From JALZKA01 sp963734015 (lineage in GTDB: Bacteria > Actinomycetota > Thermoleophilia > Solirubrobacterales > 70-9): DNA of 37,148 bases. A program made the position numbers and the translations under genes. Positions within the stretch are counted from its first letter, which is position 1. The number at the start of each line of letters is the position of its first letter. The stretch is from positions 1 through 37,148 of the forward strand of contig CAVTFG010000020.1 in assembly GCA_963734015.1 (NCBI GenBank). Direction: 5' to 3'. The notes beneath the pieces were generated by a model, which saw nothing but the letters and a program-made list of their open reading frames with translations, had not been told where the DNA came from and searched no databases. Below, in pieces: positions 1 to 7,656 of the stretch.

Positions 1-2
1 TC

Positions 3-95
3 GACGAACGGTGGCGATCGACCCTGAGCCCCGATGAGATCGATGCCGTGCGGCGCAAGACGAATGACTATCGCGAGAAGTTCGGCTACGCCTGA
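3..95 (+). CDS. C-terminal fragment, possible sulfotransferase
   Basis: An open frame enters from the left edge and ends at TGA 93-95, giving 30 residues. It reads RWRSTLSPDEIDAV, then a basic stretch, and ends FGYA. Third codon positions are mostly G or C, as in the real genes nearby. The pattern 'RWR..LSP.E...(x)n..FGY' at the very C-terminus is common in bacterial sulfotransferases, which would fit the surface-glycan genes that follow, but 30 residues are too few to be certain. The start and the catalytic part lie outside the window. Confidence 0.4.
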   Translation, partial: DERWRSTLSPDEIDAVRRKTNDYREKFGYA

Positions 96-142
96 GCGGG
101 CCAAGCGAGCCGCTGGCTGTCGCGCCCAGCGACATCCAGGGC

Positions 143-1933
143 TCAGCCGGAGGGCTCGGCCCGGTTCCCGTCGGCGATGAACGGACACCGGGGGCCGGGC
201 TGCGGGTCCGCGACCGGAGCGAGGTCGAACGCTTCGGGTCCTTCGTAGACGATCACGTTCTCGATTCCGCCCGGCGGCTTGGGAAAGCCCTGGTCCGCGG
301 GCCCGGTCGCCGCGCAGACGTTGCCGCCCCGAAGCTCCCAGAGGAACAGGTCCTCGCCGCGCTCCTCGACAAGCAGATCCTCGGGGGCGACGATCAGGGT
401 GTCGTGCCCGTCCTCGCCTCCAGGGCCGAGCCGGCCGCTCTCGCGTAGCTCGATCAGACCCGGACCCCATTCGGTTGGGCCCACCGGCCCGTTCGCCAGC
501 GCCAGGACACTGCATGCGGCCGCGGGCACGCAGAACGCCACCGCCAGGGCGGGCACCGCCAGCGCACGGCCGGTGGCGACGCGGAGCTCGGCAACGGCAG
601 GGGTGGCCTCGAGCAGGGCGCGGGCCGAGATCAGCATGGCGAGCGGGGCGGCGATGGCGATCGCCTTCGACTCCTGGTAGGGCGTGCCCACGAGCAGCGG
701 ATAGAGGTAGAGGATCGCGGCGGCGCCGAGGGCCGCGGGGACGGCGAGCTCGCGGCGACTGAGCCACCACCAGAGGCCGAAGCCGAGCGCCGCGAAGCCG
801 ACGAGGCCACCGAGCCAGAAGACGGCGGCCGGGGCGAACCCGGCGCCCGGATCGAGACGGAAGTCCCCCGAAGGCCAGATCCCCAGCGCCTCCAGCGGCG
901 AGATCGCGTTGAACAGGTTGCCCAGGCCGTCGCCGTCTGGGTCGAAGGTCTCGAAGCTCCCGAAGTCCGCGATCCTCCCCAGCTCGGGAGCGATCGCCAC
1001 CACCGCGACGCCCACGGCGAGGGCACCCGGGACGAGCGCTGCGCGCATCGGCTGGAGGCTCCGGCGAGCCGCCAGTTCCGCGATCCCCCAGAGCCCGGCC
1101 GCGCCGACCAGCCAGGCCAGGCCGGGGAAGCTGTAGGTGTAGACCGAGCCGATCGCCAGGGCCGCGAGGGGGACGGCCGCCAGCAGGCGCCACCGCGCCG
1201 CGGGCTCCGGGCCGCCCAATGCGCCCTTCGCCAGCTGTTGGAGGCCGATCGCGAAGGCCAGGACGAAGAGTGCCTGCATCGTCTCCTTGAACGCGCCCTG
1301 GATCAGGTACGACGCCGCCATGTAGGCGAGGCCGACCAGCAGCGCCCCGGCGACCTGGCGGGTCCTGGCGAGCCCCCCGAGGAGCTCGAGGGCGGCGAGG
1401 GAGGCCGCCACCGAAACGGCCAGGGTGAGCCCGCCGAAGGCCTGCAGCAGGCTGGGGCCGGCCTGGGAGACGGCGACGACGATCGCGTGGGGGCCGAGCG
1501 GGTAGCCCTCGGTGATCAGCCGCTCCTCCCCCCCGTGCGCGAGCCGATCGGCGGCGAAGAGATGCTGAGACATGTCCGGGTTGAGCGAGGTCCCGAGGAT
1601 GCCGAACCGGCTCTCGACCGCGAACGGCAACGAGGCGAGAATGATCGCGGCCGCCACCACGGCCAGGCCGACACCGGCCCTCGGCACCGAGAGCTCGCCG
1701 GCGGAGGCCCAGGCGGCGAGGCCGCCGACCGCGAGCACGGCGATTGCCGCCAGCGCTGCGGCGGGCTCGTCGGTCAGGTTCAACACGCCCCAGGCAACGC
1801 CGGCGAGCAGGGCCAGCCCGACGGCGGGTGCGAGCCAACTCCATTCCCGGCGGCCGCAGAGCGCGAACAGCCCCTGGCCCGACGCGGCCGCTGCAACGAG
1901 AATCACCGCCAGCGATGCGTAGGTGCCGACCAT
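143..1933 (-). CDS. Large polytopic membrane protein, GT-C-like topology
   Basis: The 596-residue protein is dominated by hydrophobic Ala/Leu/Val/Gly segments, about a dozen or more membrane spans from residue 5 to about 490. A non-membrane C-terminal part of about 110 residues follows. After the first few spans a loop reads SLNPDMSQHLFAAD, an acidic loop of the kind seen near the catalytic site of GT-C glycosyltransferases and O-antigen/arabinan-type membrane enzymes. No family motif is firm, so the function is inferred only from topology and neighbours (glycosyltransferase, deacetylase, lyase). The ATG at 1933 lies 9 nt after a TAGGCT -10-like box with no Shine-Dalgarno sequence, suggesting a leaderless mRNA. 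It ends 48 nt from the fragment at the left edge. Confidence 0.8.
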   Translation of the reverse strand: MVGTYASLAVILVAAAASGQGLFALCGRREWSWLAPAVGLALLAGVAWGVLNLTDEPAAALAAIAVLAVGGLAAWASAGELSVPRAGVGLAVVAAAIILASLPFAVESRFGILGTSLNPDMSQHLFAADRLAHGGEERLITEGYPLGPHAIVVAVSQAGPSLLQAFGGLTLAVSVAASLAALELLGGLARTRQVAGALLVGLAYMAASYLIQGAFKETMQALFVLAFAIGLQQLAKGALGGPEPAARWRLLAAVPLAALAIGSVYTYSFPGLAWLVGAAGLWGIAELAARRSLQPMRAALVPGALAVGVAVVAIAPELGRIADFGSFETFDPDGDGLGNLFNAISPLEALGIWPSGDFRLDPGAGFAPAAVFWLGGLVGFAALGFGLWWWLSRRELAVPAALGAAAILYLYPLLVGTPYQESKAIAIAAPLAMLISARALLEATPAVAELRVATGRALAVPALAVAFCVPAAACSVLALANGPVGPTEWGPGLIELRESGRLGPGGEDGHDTLIVAPEDLLVEERGEDLFLWELRGGNVCAATGPADQGFPKPPGGIENVIVYEGPEAFDLAPVADPQPGPRCPFIADGNRAEPSG

Positions 1934-1942
1934 GGGGCGGCG

Positions 1943-1948
1943 AGCCTA
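1943..1948 (-). promoter_or_regulatory. -10 box TAGGCT, near-leaderless start
   Basis: TAGGCT on the minus strand fits the TANNNT consensus and sits 9 nt before the ATG at 1933. No ribosome binding site lies between them. It is one of about ten such arrangements in the window. Confidence 0.45.
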
Positions 1949-1972
1949 CCGACGGAGGATGTCGCCGTCCGC

Positions 1973-2443
1973 CTAGAGGTCGCGCTCGTAGAAGATCATC
2001 AGGGGGCCGTCCGGAGCGCCCTCGCGGTTCGTGAAACCGAGCTTCTCGTACAGTGCGCACGCCGCCTTGTCGTCCACGCTCGTGCCCAGATGCATGAAGC
2101 CGGCCCCGCGGGACCGCGCGAGCTCCAGCGCCACCTCGAGCAGGGCCTGCCCGAGGCCCTCGCCGCGGCGGTCCGGCGCCACGTAGAGCTCCTCCAGGTA
2201 CGCGTCCAGGCTCTCGGTCCAGAGCGCGGGCCTGAAGCGCAGGACGGCGATCCCGTGTGGGCCATCGCCCCCGAGGAGGATCACGGCCTCGCCCGCGTCG
2301 ATCAGGGGGAAGAGCCGACGGGTCAGCGCCTCGACGCCCGGCGTGAACTCGTCGAACTCCGTGTTGAAGTCGTGCAGGAGCGACGCCGCTGCGCTGGCAT
2401 CGGATGCGTCGGCAATCCGGACGCGGGGTGGGTCAGCGGCCAC
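1973..2443 (-). CDS. GNAT family N-acetyltransferase
   Basis: A 156-residue acetyl-CoA-dependent N-acetyltransferase of unknown substrate. The GNAT fold is visible: an N-terminal VRIADASDASAAASLL helix, the ELYVAPDRRGEGLGQALLE acetyl-CoA loop (Q/RxxGxG/A motif as RRGEGLG), and the C-terminal 'ALYEKLGF' motif B followed by the final strand. The frame stays open upstream to 2506, but residues there are a translation of tRNA-Val and not protein. The first usable start after the tRNA is GTG at 2443, only 5 nt from the tRNA 3' end, so there is no room for a Shine-Dalgarno site. It is probably co-transcribed with the tRNA and translated from a leaderless end made by tRNA processing (inference). Confidence 0.88.
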   Translation of the reverse strand: MAADPPRVRIADASDASAAASLLHDFNTEFDEFTPGVEALTRRLFPLIDAGEAVILLGGDGPHGIAVLRFRPALWTESLDAYLEELYVAPDRRGEGLGQALLEVALELARSRGAGFMHLGTSVDDKAACALYEKLGFTNREGAPDGPLMIFYERDL

Positions 2444-2448
2444 GGTAG

Positions 2449-2521
2449 TGGGCACTACTGGGCTCGAACCAGTGACCTCCGCCTTGTCGAGGCGGCGCTC
2501 TCCCAACTGAGCTAAGCGCCC
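2449..2521 (-). tRNA. tRNA-Val(GAC)
   Basis: A 73-nt cloverleaf on the minus strand. The acceptor stem GGGCGCT pairs with AGTGCCC (one G-U), with discriminator A. The D arm contains AGCTCAGTTGGGAGAGC, and the anticodon stem CCGCC/GGCGG holds loop TCGACAA with anticodon GAC. The T arm is CTGGTTCGAGCCCAG. No CCA is encoded. Confidence 0.97.
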
Positions 2522-2530
2522 GGGACGTGG

Positions 2531-2536
2531 AATCTA
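2531..2536 (-). promoter_or_regulatory. -10 box TAGATT of tRNA-Val
   Basis: TAGATT on the minus strand lies 9 nt before the tRNA 5' end, so the transcript would have almost no leader. The downstream GNAT gene probably shares this promoter. Confidence 0.45.
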
Positions 2537-2615
2537 GCAGCGGGTTTCGCTCAGCCGGACGCGCCCGCGGATAGACCGGGCGGGGGCGCGGTTCGTGTGA
2601 ACGCCGGGGCTCGCG

Positions 2616-2945
2616 TCAGCCCGGCTCGGGACCAATTCGCAGCTTGAGCCCCTGCACAGCGGTCACGCGTACGCGGTCGCCCGGTCCGAACGAGTTCCCG
2701 TCCTCGGCCACGGCGGACCAGATCTCGCCGCGGAGCTTGACCCGGCCCTGCGGGTCGCACGCCTCGGTCACCTCGGCCCGCTCGCCGATCATCCCCTCCG
2801 CCCCACCGCGCACGCGATAGCGGTTCAGGAACCGCTTCCACAGGTAGAGCTCGCCCACCTCGATCACGGCGGCGACGCAGACGCCGATCACGTTCCACGG
2901 CGAGGGAAGGACGAAGAGGCCGACGATCGAGGCGGTCAGCAGCAT
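2616..2945 (-). CDS. NfeD-like membrane protein
   Basis: The 109-residue protein has one or two hydrophobic segments (residues 1-35, with VIGVCVAAVIEVGELYLW) followed by an OB-fold-like C-terminal domain. That domain contains GMIGERAEVTEACDPQGRVKLRGEIWSA (split here only for length) and 'GDRVRVTAVQGLKLRI'. This is the layout of short NfeD proteins, whose C-terminal OB fold often accompanies stomatin/flotillin-type membrane proteins. No such partner is adjacent here. The ATG at 2945 is 8 nt after a TACGGT box, with no clear ribosome binding site. The role is membrane quality control or scaffolding by family analogy only. Confidence 0.85.
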   Translation of the reverse strand: MLLTASIVGLFVLPSPWNVIGVCVAAVIEVGELYLWKRFLNRYRVRGGAEGMIGERAEVTEACDPQGRVKLRGEIWSAVAEDGNSFGPGDRVRVTAVQGLKLRIGPEPG

Positions 2946-2953
2946 GGCCTCGC

Positions 2954-2959
2954 ACCGTA
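2954..2959 (-). promoter_or_regulatory. -10 box TACGGT, near-leaderless start
   Basis: TACGGT lies 8 nt upstream of the NfeD-like ATG at 2945 on the minus strand and matches TANNNT. Confidence 0.4.
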
Positions 2960-2972
2960 GCCGGGTCCGGCC

Positions 2973-4175
2973 TCAGCGCAGCTGCGCTACCGACTCCCCC
3001 AGATCGGCGAAGCGTTCCGCCTGCCCCTCGCGCAGGTGGCGAGCGGCGAAATCACGCGCGGACGCCACGAGGCGTTCGCCCAGTGCGGGGTCCCCGCGAA
3101 CCTCGCGGATCGCCCCGGCGAGGGCCTCCGGGTCACCATGGGGAACGGCGAGGCCAAGGCCCTCCGTCTCAATCAGCCGGCGCAGCTCCCCGGTGCAGGC
3201 CGCGACGATCGGCCGGCCGATCGCGCACGCGTCGTAGAGCTTGGCCGAGACGACCAGATCCTGCCGCTCGGAAACGAGCACCACGTCGGCTGCGCGGAGG
3301 TGCCGCCCCGCCTCGGTAGGGGACATGAGTGGCCGCACGTCGACCTGGCCCGGCAATCCCTCCGCCTCATGCAGGACGTCGGCGCGCCGCGGTCCCTCGC
3401 CGATGACGAGGAGGAGGTAGTCGTCGCCGAGCAGCCGTTGGGCCCCGAGCGCGTGCTCCACGCCGTGCGCGAGCCCGATGTTGCCGGCGTACGCCCAGAC
3501 GAAGCGGCTCGGCGGGAGTCCGACCGCGTCCCTGTCCACCGACATGGCTCCGGCGTCCAGCCACGCCTGGGTGGTGCCGTTGGCGATCGCGACGATCTGC
3601 TTCCCGACGGGCGCCCGGTCGGCGATGTACCCGGCGAAGGCGTCGTTCGCCGTGACCACCGCGCTCGCCTTCGCGTAGGCCCATCGCTCCATCTGCTCGA
3701 GCATGTCGGTCACCCGCCCCGGCGCCAGCTCCCCCACGGCGATCGGCGTGTACGGCCAGAGGTCGCGGATGTCGAGCAGCAACGGCGCCCGGTGGCGCAT
3801 CGCGACGAGGGCTCCGGCGGCGGCGACACTGAGCGGCGGCGAGCTCGCGACCACCAGGTCGGGGCGGGATCGAAGCATTCCGGCGCCCGTCGCCAAGCCG
3901 GCGTAGGAGCCGTAATACGCAAGCCGTGTGCGCGGGGTCTTGCGTTGCGACGTGGCCACCCACAGATAGGTCACACGAGCGCCGCCGACCCGTCGTTGGA
4001 CGCGTGGCCGCCCGCGAAAGCCGTCCTCGACGACGCCGCTGGGATGGTTGGGGACGGGGCAGACGACGTCGACTTCGTGCCCCTTCCGCACGAACGCGTC
4101 CACGAACGCCTCGACGCGGAAACGACCCGCGGTCACCTCGGGGGCGTAGTGCTGGGTGAGGAAAAGAACGCGCAT
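2973..4175 (-). CDS. Glycosyltransferase family 4 (WbuB-like)
   Basis: A 400-residue GT-B fold glycosyltransferase that would add a sugar from a nucleotide-sugar to a surface polysaccharide or lipid-linked acceptor in the cytoplasm. The N-terminal domain starts MRVLFLTQHYAPEVTAGRFR, followed by GHEVDVVCPVPNHPSG, a signature of WbuB-type GT4 enzymes. The C-terminal domain shows YAGNIG, VIGEGP and 'SAKLYDACAIGRPIVA', the donor-binding region that usually carries ExxxxxxxE; here the first acidic residue is replaced by the SAK.YD variant. It is divergent from the formyltransferase gene at 4213, with only 37 bp between the two starts. Start ATG 4175 is 9 nt after a TAGGCT box. Confidence 0.92.
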   Translation of the reverse strand: MRVLFLTQHYAPEVTAGRFRVEAFVDAFVRKGHEVDVVCPVPNHPSGVVEDGFRGRPRVQRRVGGARVTYLWVATSQRKTPRTRLAYYGSYAGLATGAGMLRSRPDLVVASSPPLSVAAAGALVAMRHRAPLLLDIRDLWPYTPIAVGELAPGRVTDMLEQMERWAYAKASAVVTANDAFAGYIADRAPVGKQIVAIANGTTQAWLDAGAMSVDRDAVGLPPSRFVWAYAGNIGLAHGVEHALGAQRLLGDDYLLLVIGEGPRRADVLHEAEGLPGQVDVRPLMSPTEAGRHLRAADVVLVSERQDLVVSAKLYDACAIGRPIVAACTGELRRLIETEGLGLAVPHGDPEALAGAIREVRGDPALGERLVASARDFAARHLREGQAERFADLGESVAQLR

Positions 4176-4184
4176 CCCTCCGGC

Positions 4185-4204
4185 AGCCTAGCCTCGCGTA
4201 CAGT
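4185..4204. promoter_or_regulatory. Divergent -10 pair TAGGCT(-)/TACAGT(+)
   Basis: The 37-bp gap between the two divergent genes holds TAGGCT on the minus strand (4185-4190), 9 nt before ATG 4175. It also holds TACAGT on the plus strand (4199-4204), 8 nt before ATG 4213. Each start is therefore nearly leaderless. The two promoters must overlap in their -35 regions, so their use may be mutually exclusive. Confidence 0.5.
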
Positions 4205-4212
4205 GATCTCCG

Positions 4213-5019
4213 ATGAGCACTGGGGATGCAACCGAGGGTGGGAGCGCTACCGAGCGCGAAGGGCCGCTCCGGGTCCTCTTCATCACCGAGGACGACCCGC
4301 TCTACGTGATCGAGTTCTTCGACTCGTTCCTCGACGCATACCCGCGCGAGCGCCTCGAGGTGGCTGGGATCACGGTCAGCCGTGCCTTCAATGAATCACG
4401 CGTGGCCACCGCGCGGCGCGTGCTCCGCCTGTACGGCATCCGCGACTTCGCGAAGCTCGCCGCCCGCTTCGCTCAGGCGAAGCTCCGACGGCGATCAATC
4501 GAGTCGCTGGCCCGGCAGTCCTCGATCGCGCTGCTGCCGACCGCTTCGGTGAACGATCCTGAGTACATCCGGCGAGTGCGCGAGCTCGCCCCGGACGTGA
4601 TCGTCTCCGTGGCCGCTCCCGAGATCTTCCGGGAGGAGCTGCTGGGTTCGGCGGCGATCGGATGCGTGAACATCCATTCGGGCAGGCTTCCCACCTACCG
4701 CGGGATGATGCCGGTGTTCTGGCAGATGCTCAATTCGGAGCCGCACGTGACCGTCACCGTGCACGAGATGGCGGCGCAGCTGGACGCAGGGGCCGTGCTC
4801 GGCACGGTCGAGCTGCCGGTCCTGCCGTCGGATCGGCTCTCCCGCCTGATGGTCGAAGGCAAGCGCGAGGGCGCGCGACTCTTGATCCGGGTGCTCGAGG
4901 ACCTCGCGCAGGGCGCGACCGACCCGAAGCCCTTGGACCTGGAGCAGGCCTCCTACTTCTCCTTCCCGGGCCCGGCGGAGGCGCGTGAGCTCCGCGCCCT
5001 GGGTCACGCCCTCGTGTAG
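4213..5019 (+). CDS. Formyltransferase, Fmt-like fold (probable sugar N-formyltransferase)
   Basis: A 268-residue protein with the 10-formyl-tetrahydrofolate-dependent formyltransferase core. The Rossmann-like strand RVLFITEDD is at residues 20-28, PDVIVSVAAPEIF at about 128-140, and the catalytic motif NIHSGRLPTYRG at 153-164. The expected Asn153 and His155 are present, and Asp191 lies in AAQLDAGAVLG. It lacks the C-terminal tRNA-binding domain and full length (about 310) of methionyl-tRNA formyltransferase, and sits beside glycan genes. N-formylation of an amino sugar is therefore the best guess (inference). The plus-strand deacetylase starts 30 nt downstream, probably in the same transcript. 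Confidence 0.85.
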   Translation: MSTGDATEGGSATEREGPLRVLFITEDDPLYVIEFFDSFLDAYPRERLEVAGITVSRAFNESRVATARRVLRLYGIRDFAKLAARFAQAKLRRRSIESLARQSSIALLPTASVNDPEYIRRVRELAPDVIVSVAAPEIFREELLGSAAIGCVNIHSGRLPTYRGMMPVFWQMLNSEPHVTVTVHEMAAQLDAGAVLGTVELPVLPSDRLSRLMVEGKREGARLLIRVLEDLAQGATDPKPLDLEQASYFSFPGPAEARELRALGHALV

Positions 5020-5048
5020 CGGAGCGCGCCGCGGGCTTGGAGCAGTTG

Positions 5049-5915
5049 ATGACCGGCACACGCCCCTCGGCTGCGATGTCGATCGACGTCGAGGATTGGT
5101 TCCAGGTCGAGAACCTGCGAACCGCGATCACCCGTGAGAGCTGGAACGATCGCGAGCTCCGGGTGGAGCGCAACACCGACCGGATGCTCGAGCTCCTGGC
5201 CGAGCGCGACATCCGGTGTACCTGTTTCGTGCTCGGCTGGGTCGCCGACCGCTGCCCCGAGTTGATCCGGCGCCTGGCCGCCGCCGGGCACGAGATCGCC
5301 AGCCACGGGTACGGGCACGAGCTCGTGTACAGGCTGACTCCATCGGAGTTCCGTGAGGACGTGCGGCGGAGCAAGGTCGTGCTGGAGGACCTCGTTTCAG
5401 CGCCCGTGGTCGGCTACCGGGCGCCCAGCTTCTCGATCACGGATTGGTCCATCCCGATCCTCCAGGAGCTCGGCTTCCAATACGACTCCTCGCTCTTCCC
5501 CGCCCTCGCCCACGACCGCTACGGCCGCATCGAGGGCGTCGGCCCGCGCGAGCGCATCGCCGAGCTGGCGCCCGGCTTCAGCGAGGCCTGCATCTCGTCC
5601 CTGTTCGTCGGATCCCGCGCGCTCCCGTGGGGAGGTGGCGGCTACTTCCGGTTCCTGCCCTATCCCGTCTTCCGGCGTGGCGTGGCCGGCATCCTCGGCT
5701 CGGGGGAGCCGTATGTCTTCTACATCCACCCCTGGGAGATCGACCCCGGCCAGCCGCGCGTCAGCGGGCTTCCACGAACGCACGCCTTCCGGCACTACGT
5801 CGGGCTGCGCACGGCCGAGCGCCGGTTCCGGTCGCTGCTCGGCGACTTCGCCTGGACCACCGTCGCCGACGTCCTCGCCCGGCGCGCCGACGAACTTACG
5901 GCTGATACCTCGTGA
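5049..5915 (+). CDS. Polysaccharide deacetylase, DUF3473 type
   Basis: A 288-residue NodB-fold (CE4) deacetylase. Motif 1 is MSIDVEDWF (Asp13/Asp16), motif 2 is SHGYGH (His86, His90), motif 3 is GYRAPSFSI (Arg124), and a late motif is YIHPWEIDP. This order is typical of the deacetylases with a DUF3473 tail found in exopolysaccharide loci, which remove N-acetyl groups from surface polysaccharide. No signal peptide is visible, as is usual for this subgroup. The frame is open from TTG 5037, but ATG 5049 has GGAG 6 nt upstream and is preferred. Its 3' end overlaps the convergent lyase gene by 20 nt. Confidence 0.92.
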   Translation: MTGTRPSAAMSIDVEDWFQVENLRTAITRESWNDRELRVERNTDRMLELLAERDIRCTCFVLGWVADRCPELIRRLAAAGHEIASHGYGHELVYRLTPSEFREDVRRSKVVLEDLVSAPVVGYRAPSFSITDWSIPILQELGFQYDSSLFPALAHDRYGRIEGVGPRERIAELAPGFSEACISSLFVGSRALPWGGGGYFRFLPYPVFRRGVAGILGSGEPYVFYIHPWEIDPGQPRVSGLPRTHAFRHYVGLRTAERRFRSLLGDFAWTTVADVLARRADELTADTS

Positions 5916-7644
5916 TCTGGACGTTGGCGTAGTCGGTGTAGACCGTCGCCTGCCGCGGCTGGCCGGAGACGGAGCCGTCGAAGAGGTCCATGTGGTGATA
6001 GAGACCGATGCCCGCTGAGGAGCTTGGGCGACCGCCCGTGAAGTCGACGCCCGTCTGACGGGTCACCACCTGGGTCATCGAGCCGTTTTGGTCGAGGTCG
6101 GCCCAGACCTCGTACCAGCCGTCCGAGTCCCAGTTGCTGACGATCGCCATCCGGATCCACTCGCCGGTCGGGACCTTGAGGATCTGGTACATGTTGTTGT
6201 CTTCACTGTCCTTGGTCCTGAACTTGATCCCGTCGGAGCCGATGGTCGCATAGAACGGCAGGTACGTATCCATGCCGCCGCCGTGCGACTTGAACTGCAA
6301 CAGCTGGCTGTACTTTGCCGTGCCGCCGCCGCGGGCCTGCTCGTGCGGGAAGGGCGACTCGCCGTTCGCGAGCTCCTGCAGGCGGAACGAGTAGTAGAAG
6401 GCGTAGTTGCCCGGCGTGAACGCCATCGGGTTGCTCGAGGACGACCACTTCTGCGTCTGGGTCCTGGTGTTCTGGTTGCAGCGGCACTGGCGGTCGTAGA
6501 CCGACACCTCTCCGGCGCGAGAGATGTAACGGCGGTAGTACGGGCTCGGAGTCGACTGTCCGATCGCCATGTGCGGATCGCCGTCGCCCGAGCGTCGGAC
6601 GACGTACGGGTCGTCGGCGCCGCTGGCGTTACAGCCGAAGAGGAACGGCGTCGAGTTCGAACCCCAGATCAAGCACGGGTTCGGCTCGGTGGCCAGGTCC
6701 TGGGAGACCACCGTTCCGGTGCCGGGGACGACCGAAGCCGAGCCGGGGGGATCGGTTGGAACCGGAGGGTCGGTCGGAACCGGGGGATCGGTCGGAACCG
6801 GGGGGTCGGTGGGAACCGGGGGGTCGGTGGGAACCGGGGGGTCGGTGGGAACCGGGGGGTCGGTCGGAACCGGGGGGTCGGTGGGAACCGGGGGGTCGGT
6901 GGGAACCGGGGGGTCGGTGGGAACCGGGGGGTCGGTGGGAACCGGGGGGTCGGTGGGAACCGGGGGGTCGGTGGGAACCGGGGGGTCGGTGGGAACCGGG
7001 GGGTCGGTGGGAACCGGGGGGTCGGTGGGAACCGGGGGGTCGGTTGGAACCGGGGGGTCGGTGGGAACCGGGGGGTCGGTGGGAACCGGGGGGTCGGTGG
7101 GAACCGGGGGGTCGGTGGGAACCGGGGGGTCGGTGGGAACCGGGGGGTCGGTGGGAACCGGGGGAAGGTCTACGGCAAACGAGCGGACGGCCGGGGTGGG
7201 GTCGGTGTTTCCGGCCCGGTCGGTCGCCCGGACCGCGAACGTGTGCCGGCCCTCGGTCATCCCGGACACTGCCTCCGGGGTGGAGCACGCGTGCCAATCC
7301 CCTTCATCGAGCCGGCACTCGAACGTGGACCCGGCCTCCGACGCAGAGAACGCGACGGCGGTCGCGGGCACCGGGATCGTGCCTGACGGCCCGAAGATGA
7401 TCGCGGTGTCCGGCGCCGTCCTGTCCCGTCGGCCGTGGTGCCGGGCTCGAGGCCGGGTCGTCTTGTGGCGCAGGCGTTGCGCCCTGTGGCCGCTGAACAC
7501 TTGCTGCGGGTTCGTGTTGGCGAAGCCGCGGAAGCTCTCGGAGCGAGTGGCGTCCCTCTTCGAGTCGGCGGCGAATGCGGAAACAACAAACGCGAGCAGC
7601 GCCGTGACGATGGCGGCGGTGAGGGTGCGGCTACGGTCGAGCAT
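5896..7644 (-). CDS. Secreted polysaccharide lyase with PVPTDP-repeat linker
   Basis: A 582-residue exported protein in four parts. Residues 1-25 form a signal peptide (LTAAIVTALLAFVVSAFA, cut before AD). A basic linker runs to about 77. An Ig-like domain, about 78-160, starts TAPDTAII and contains FECRLDEG and 'VRATDRAGNTDPTP'. A Pro-rich spacer of 23 hexapeptides spans about 162-300. The C-terminal 280 residues look like the heparin-lyase-type fold (PF14099), with YAFYYSFRLQE, YSQLLQFKSHGGG, 'GEWIRMAIVSNWDSDGWYEV' and a final strand. Two Cys pairs (CLIWGSNSTPFLFGC, CRC) may form disulfides. The predicted role is cleavage of an extracellular acidic polysaccharide, perhaps the one made by its neighbours. 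The ATG has GAGGAG 7-12 nt upstream, directly behind a c-di-GMP aptamer. Confidence 0.88.
   Translation of the reverse strand: MLDRSRTLTAAIVTALLAFVVSAFAADSKRDATRSESFRGFANTNPQQVFSGHRAQRLRHKTTRPRARHHGRRDRTAPDTAIIFGPSGTIPVPATAVAFSASEAGSTFECRLDEGDWHACSTPEAVSGMTEGRHTFAVRATDRAGNTDPTPAVRSFAVDLPPVPTDPPVPTDPPVPTDPPVPTDPPVPTDPPVPTDPPVPTDPPVPTDPPVPTDPPVPTDPPVPTDPPVPTDPPVPTDPPVPTDPPVPTDPPVPTDPPVPTDPPVPTDPPVPTDPPVPTDPPVPTDPPVPTDPPVPTDPPGSASVVPGTGTVVSQDLATEPNPCLIWGSNSTPFLFGCNASGADDPYVVRRSGDGDPHMAIGQSTPSPYYRRYISRAGEVSVYDRQCRCNQNTRTQTQKWSSSSNPMAFTPGNYAFYYSFRLQELANGESPFPHEQARGGGTAKYSQLLQFKSHGGGMDTYLPFYATIGSDGIKFRTKDSEDNNMYQILKVPTGEWIRMAIVSNWDSDGWYEVWADLDQNGSMTQVVTRQTGVDFTGGRPSSSAGIGLYHHMDLFDGSVSGQPRQATVYTDYANVQITRYQP
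6746..7159. repeat. 23 tandem copies of an 18-bp unit
   Basis: The plus-strand unit GGGGGGTCGGTGGGAACC repeats 23 times without interruption over 414 bp, encoding PVPTDP on the minus strand. Variant units (GGTTGG, GTCGG, GGGGGAT, GGAGGG) cluster at the low-coordinate end, which is the C-terminal side of the linker. The central and high-coordinate units are almost all identical, with single exceptions. This suggests recent homogenisation or expansion. Confidence 0.98.
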
Positions 7645-7656
7645 CCGGTTCTCCTC

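Noticed and set aside
2444..2506. N-terminal extension of the GNAT frame
   Set aside because: It translates tRNA-Val (residues like DKAEVTGSSPVVPT are the usual artefact), so the gene must start after the tRNA.
1238..2515. Long plus-strand frame of 425 codons
   Set aside because: It is antisense to the membrane protein, GNAT and tRNA genes, has no recognisable domain, and reflects high-GC shadow frames.
6746..7159. Regular repeat array resembling CRISPR
   Set aside because: Units are contiguous 18-mers with no spacers and encode PVPTDP in frame within a secreted protein.
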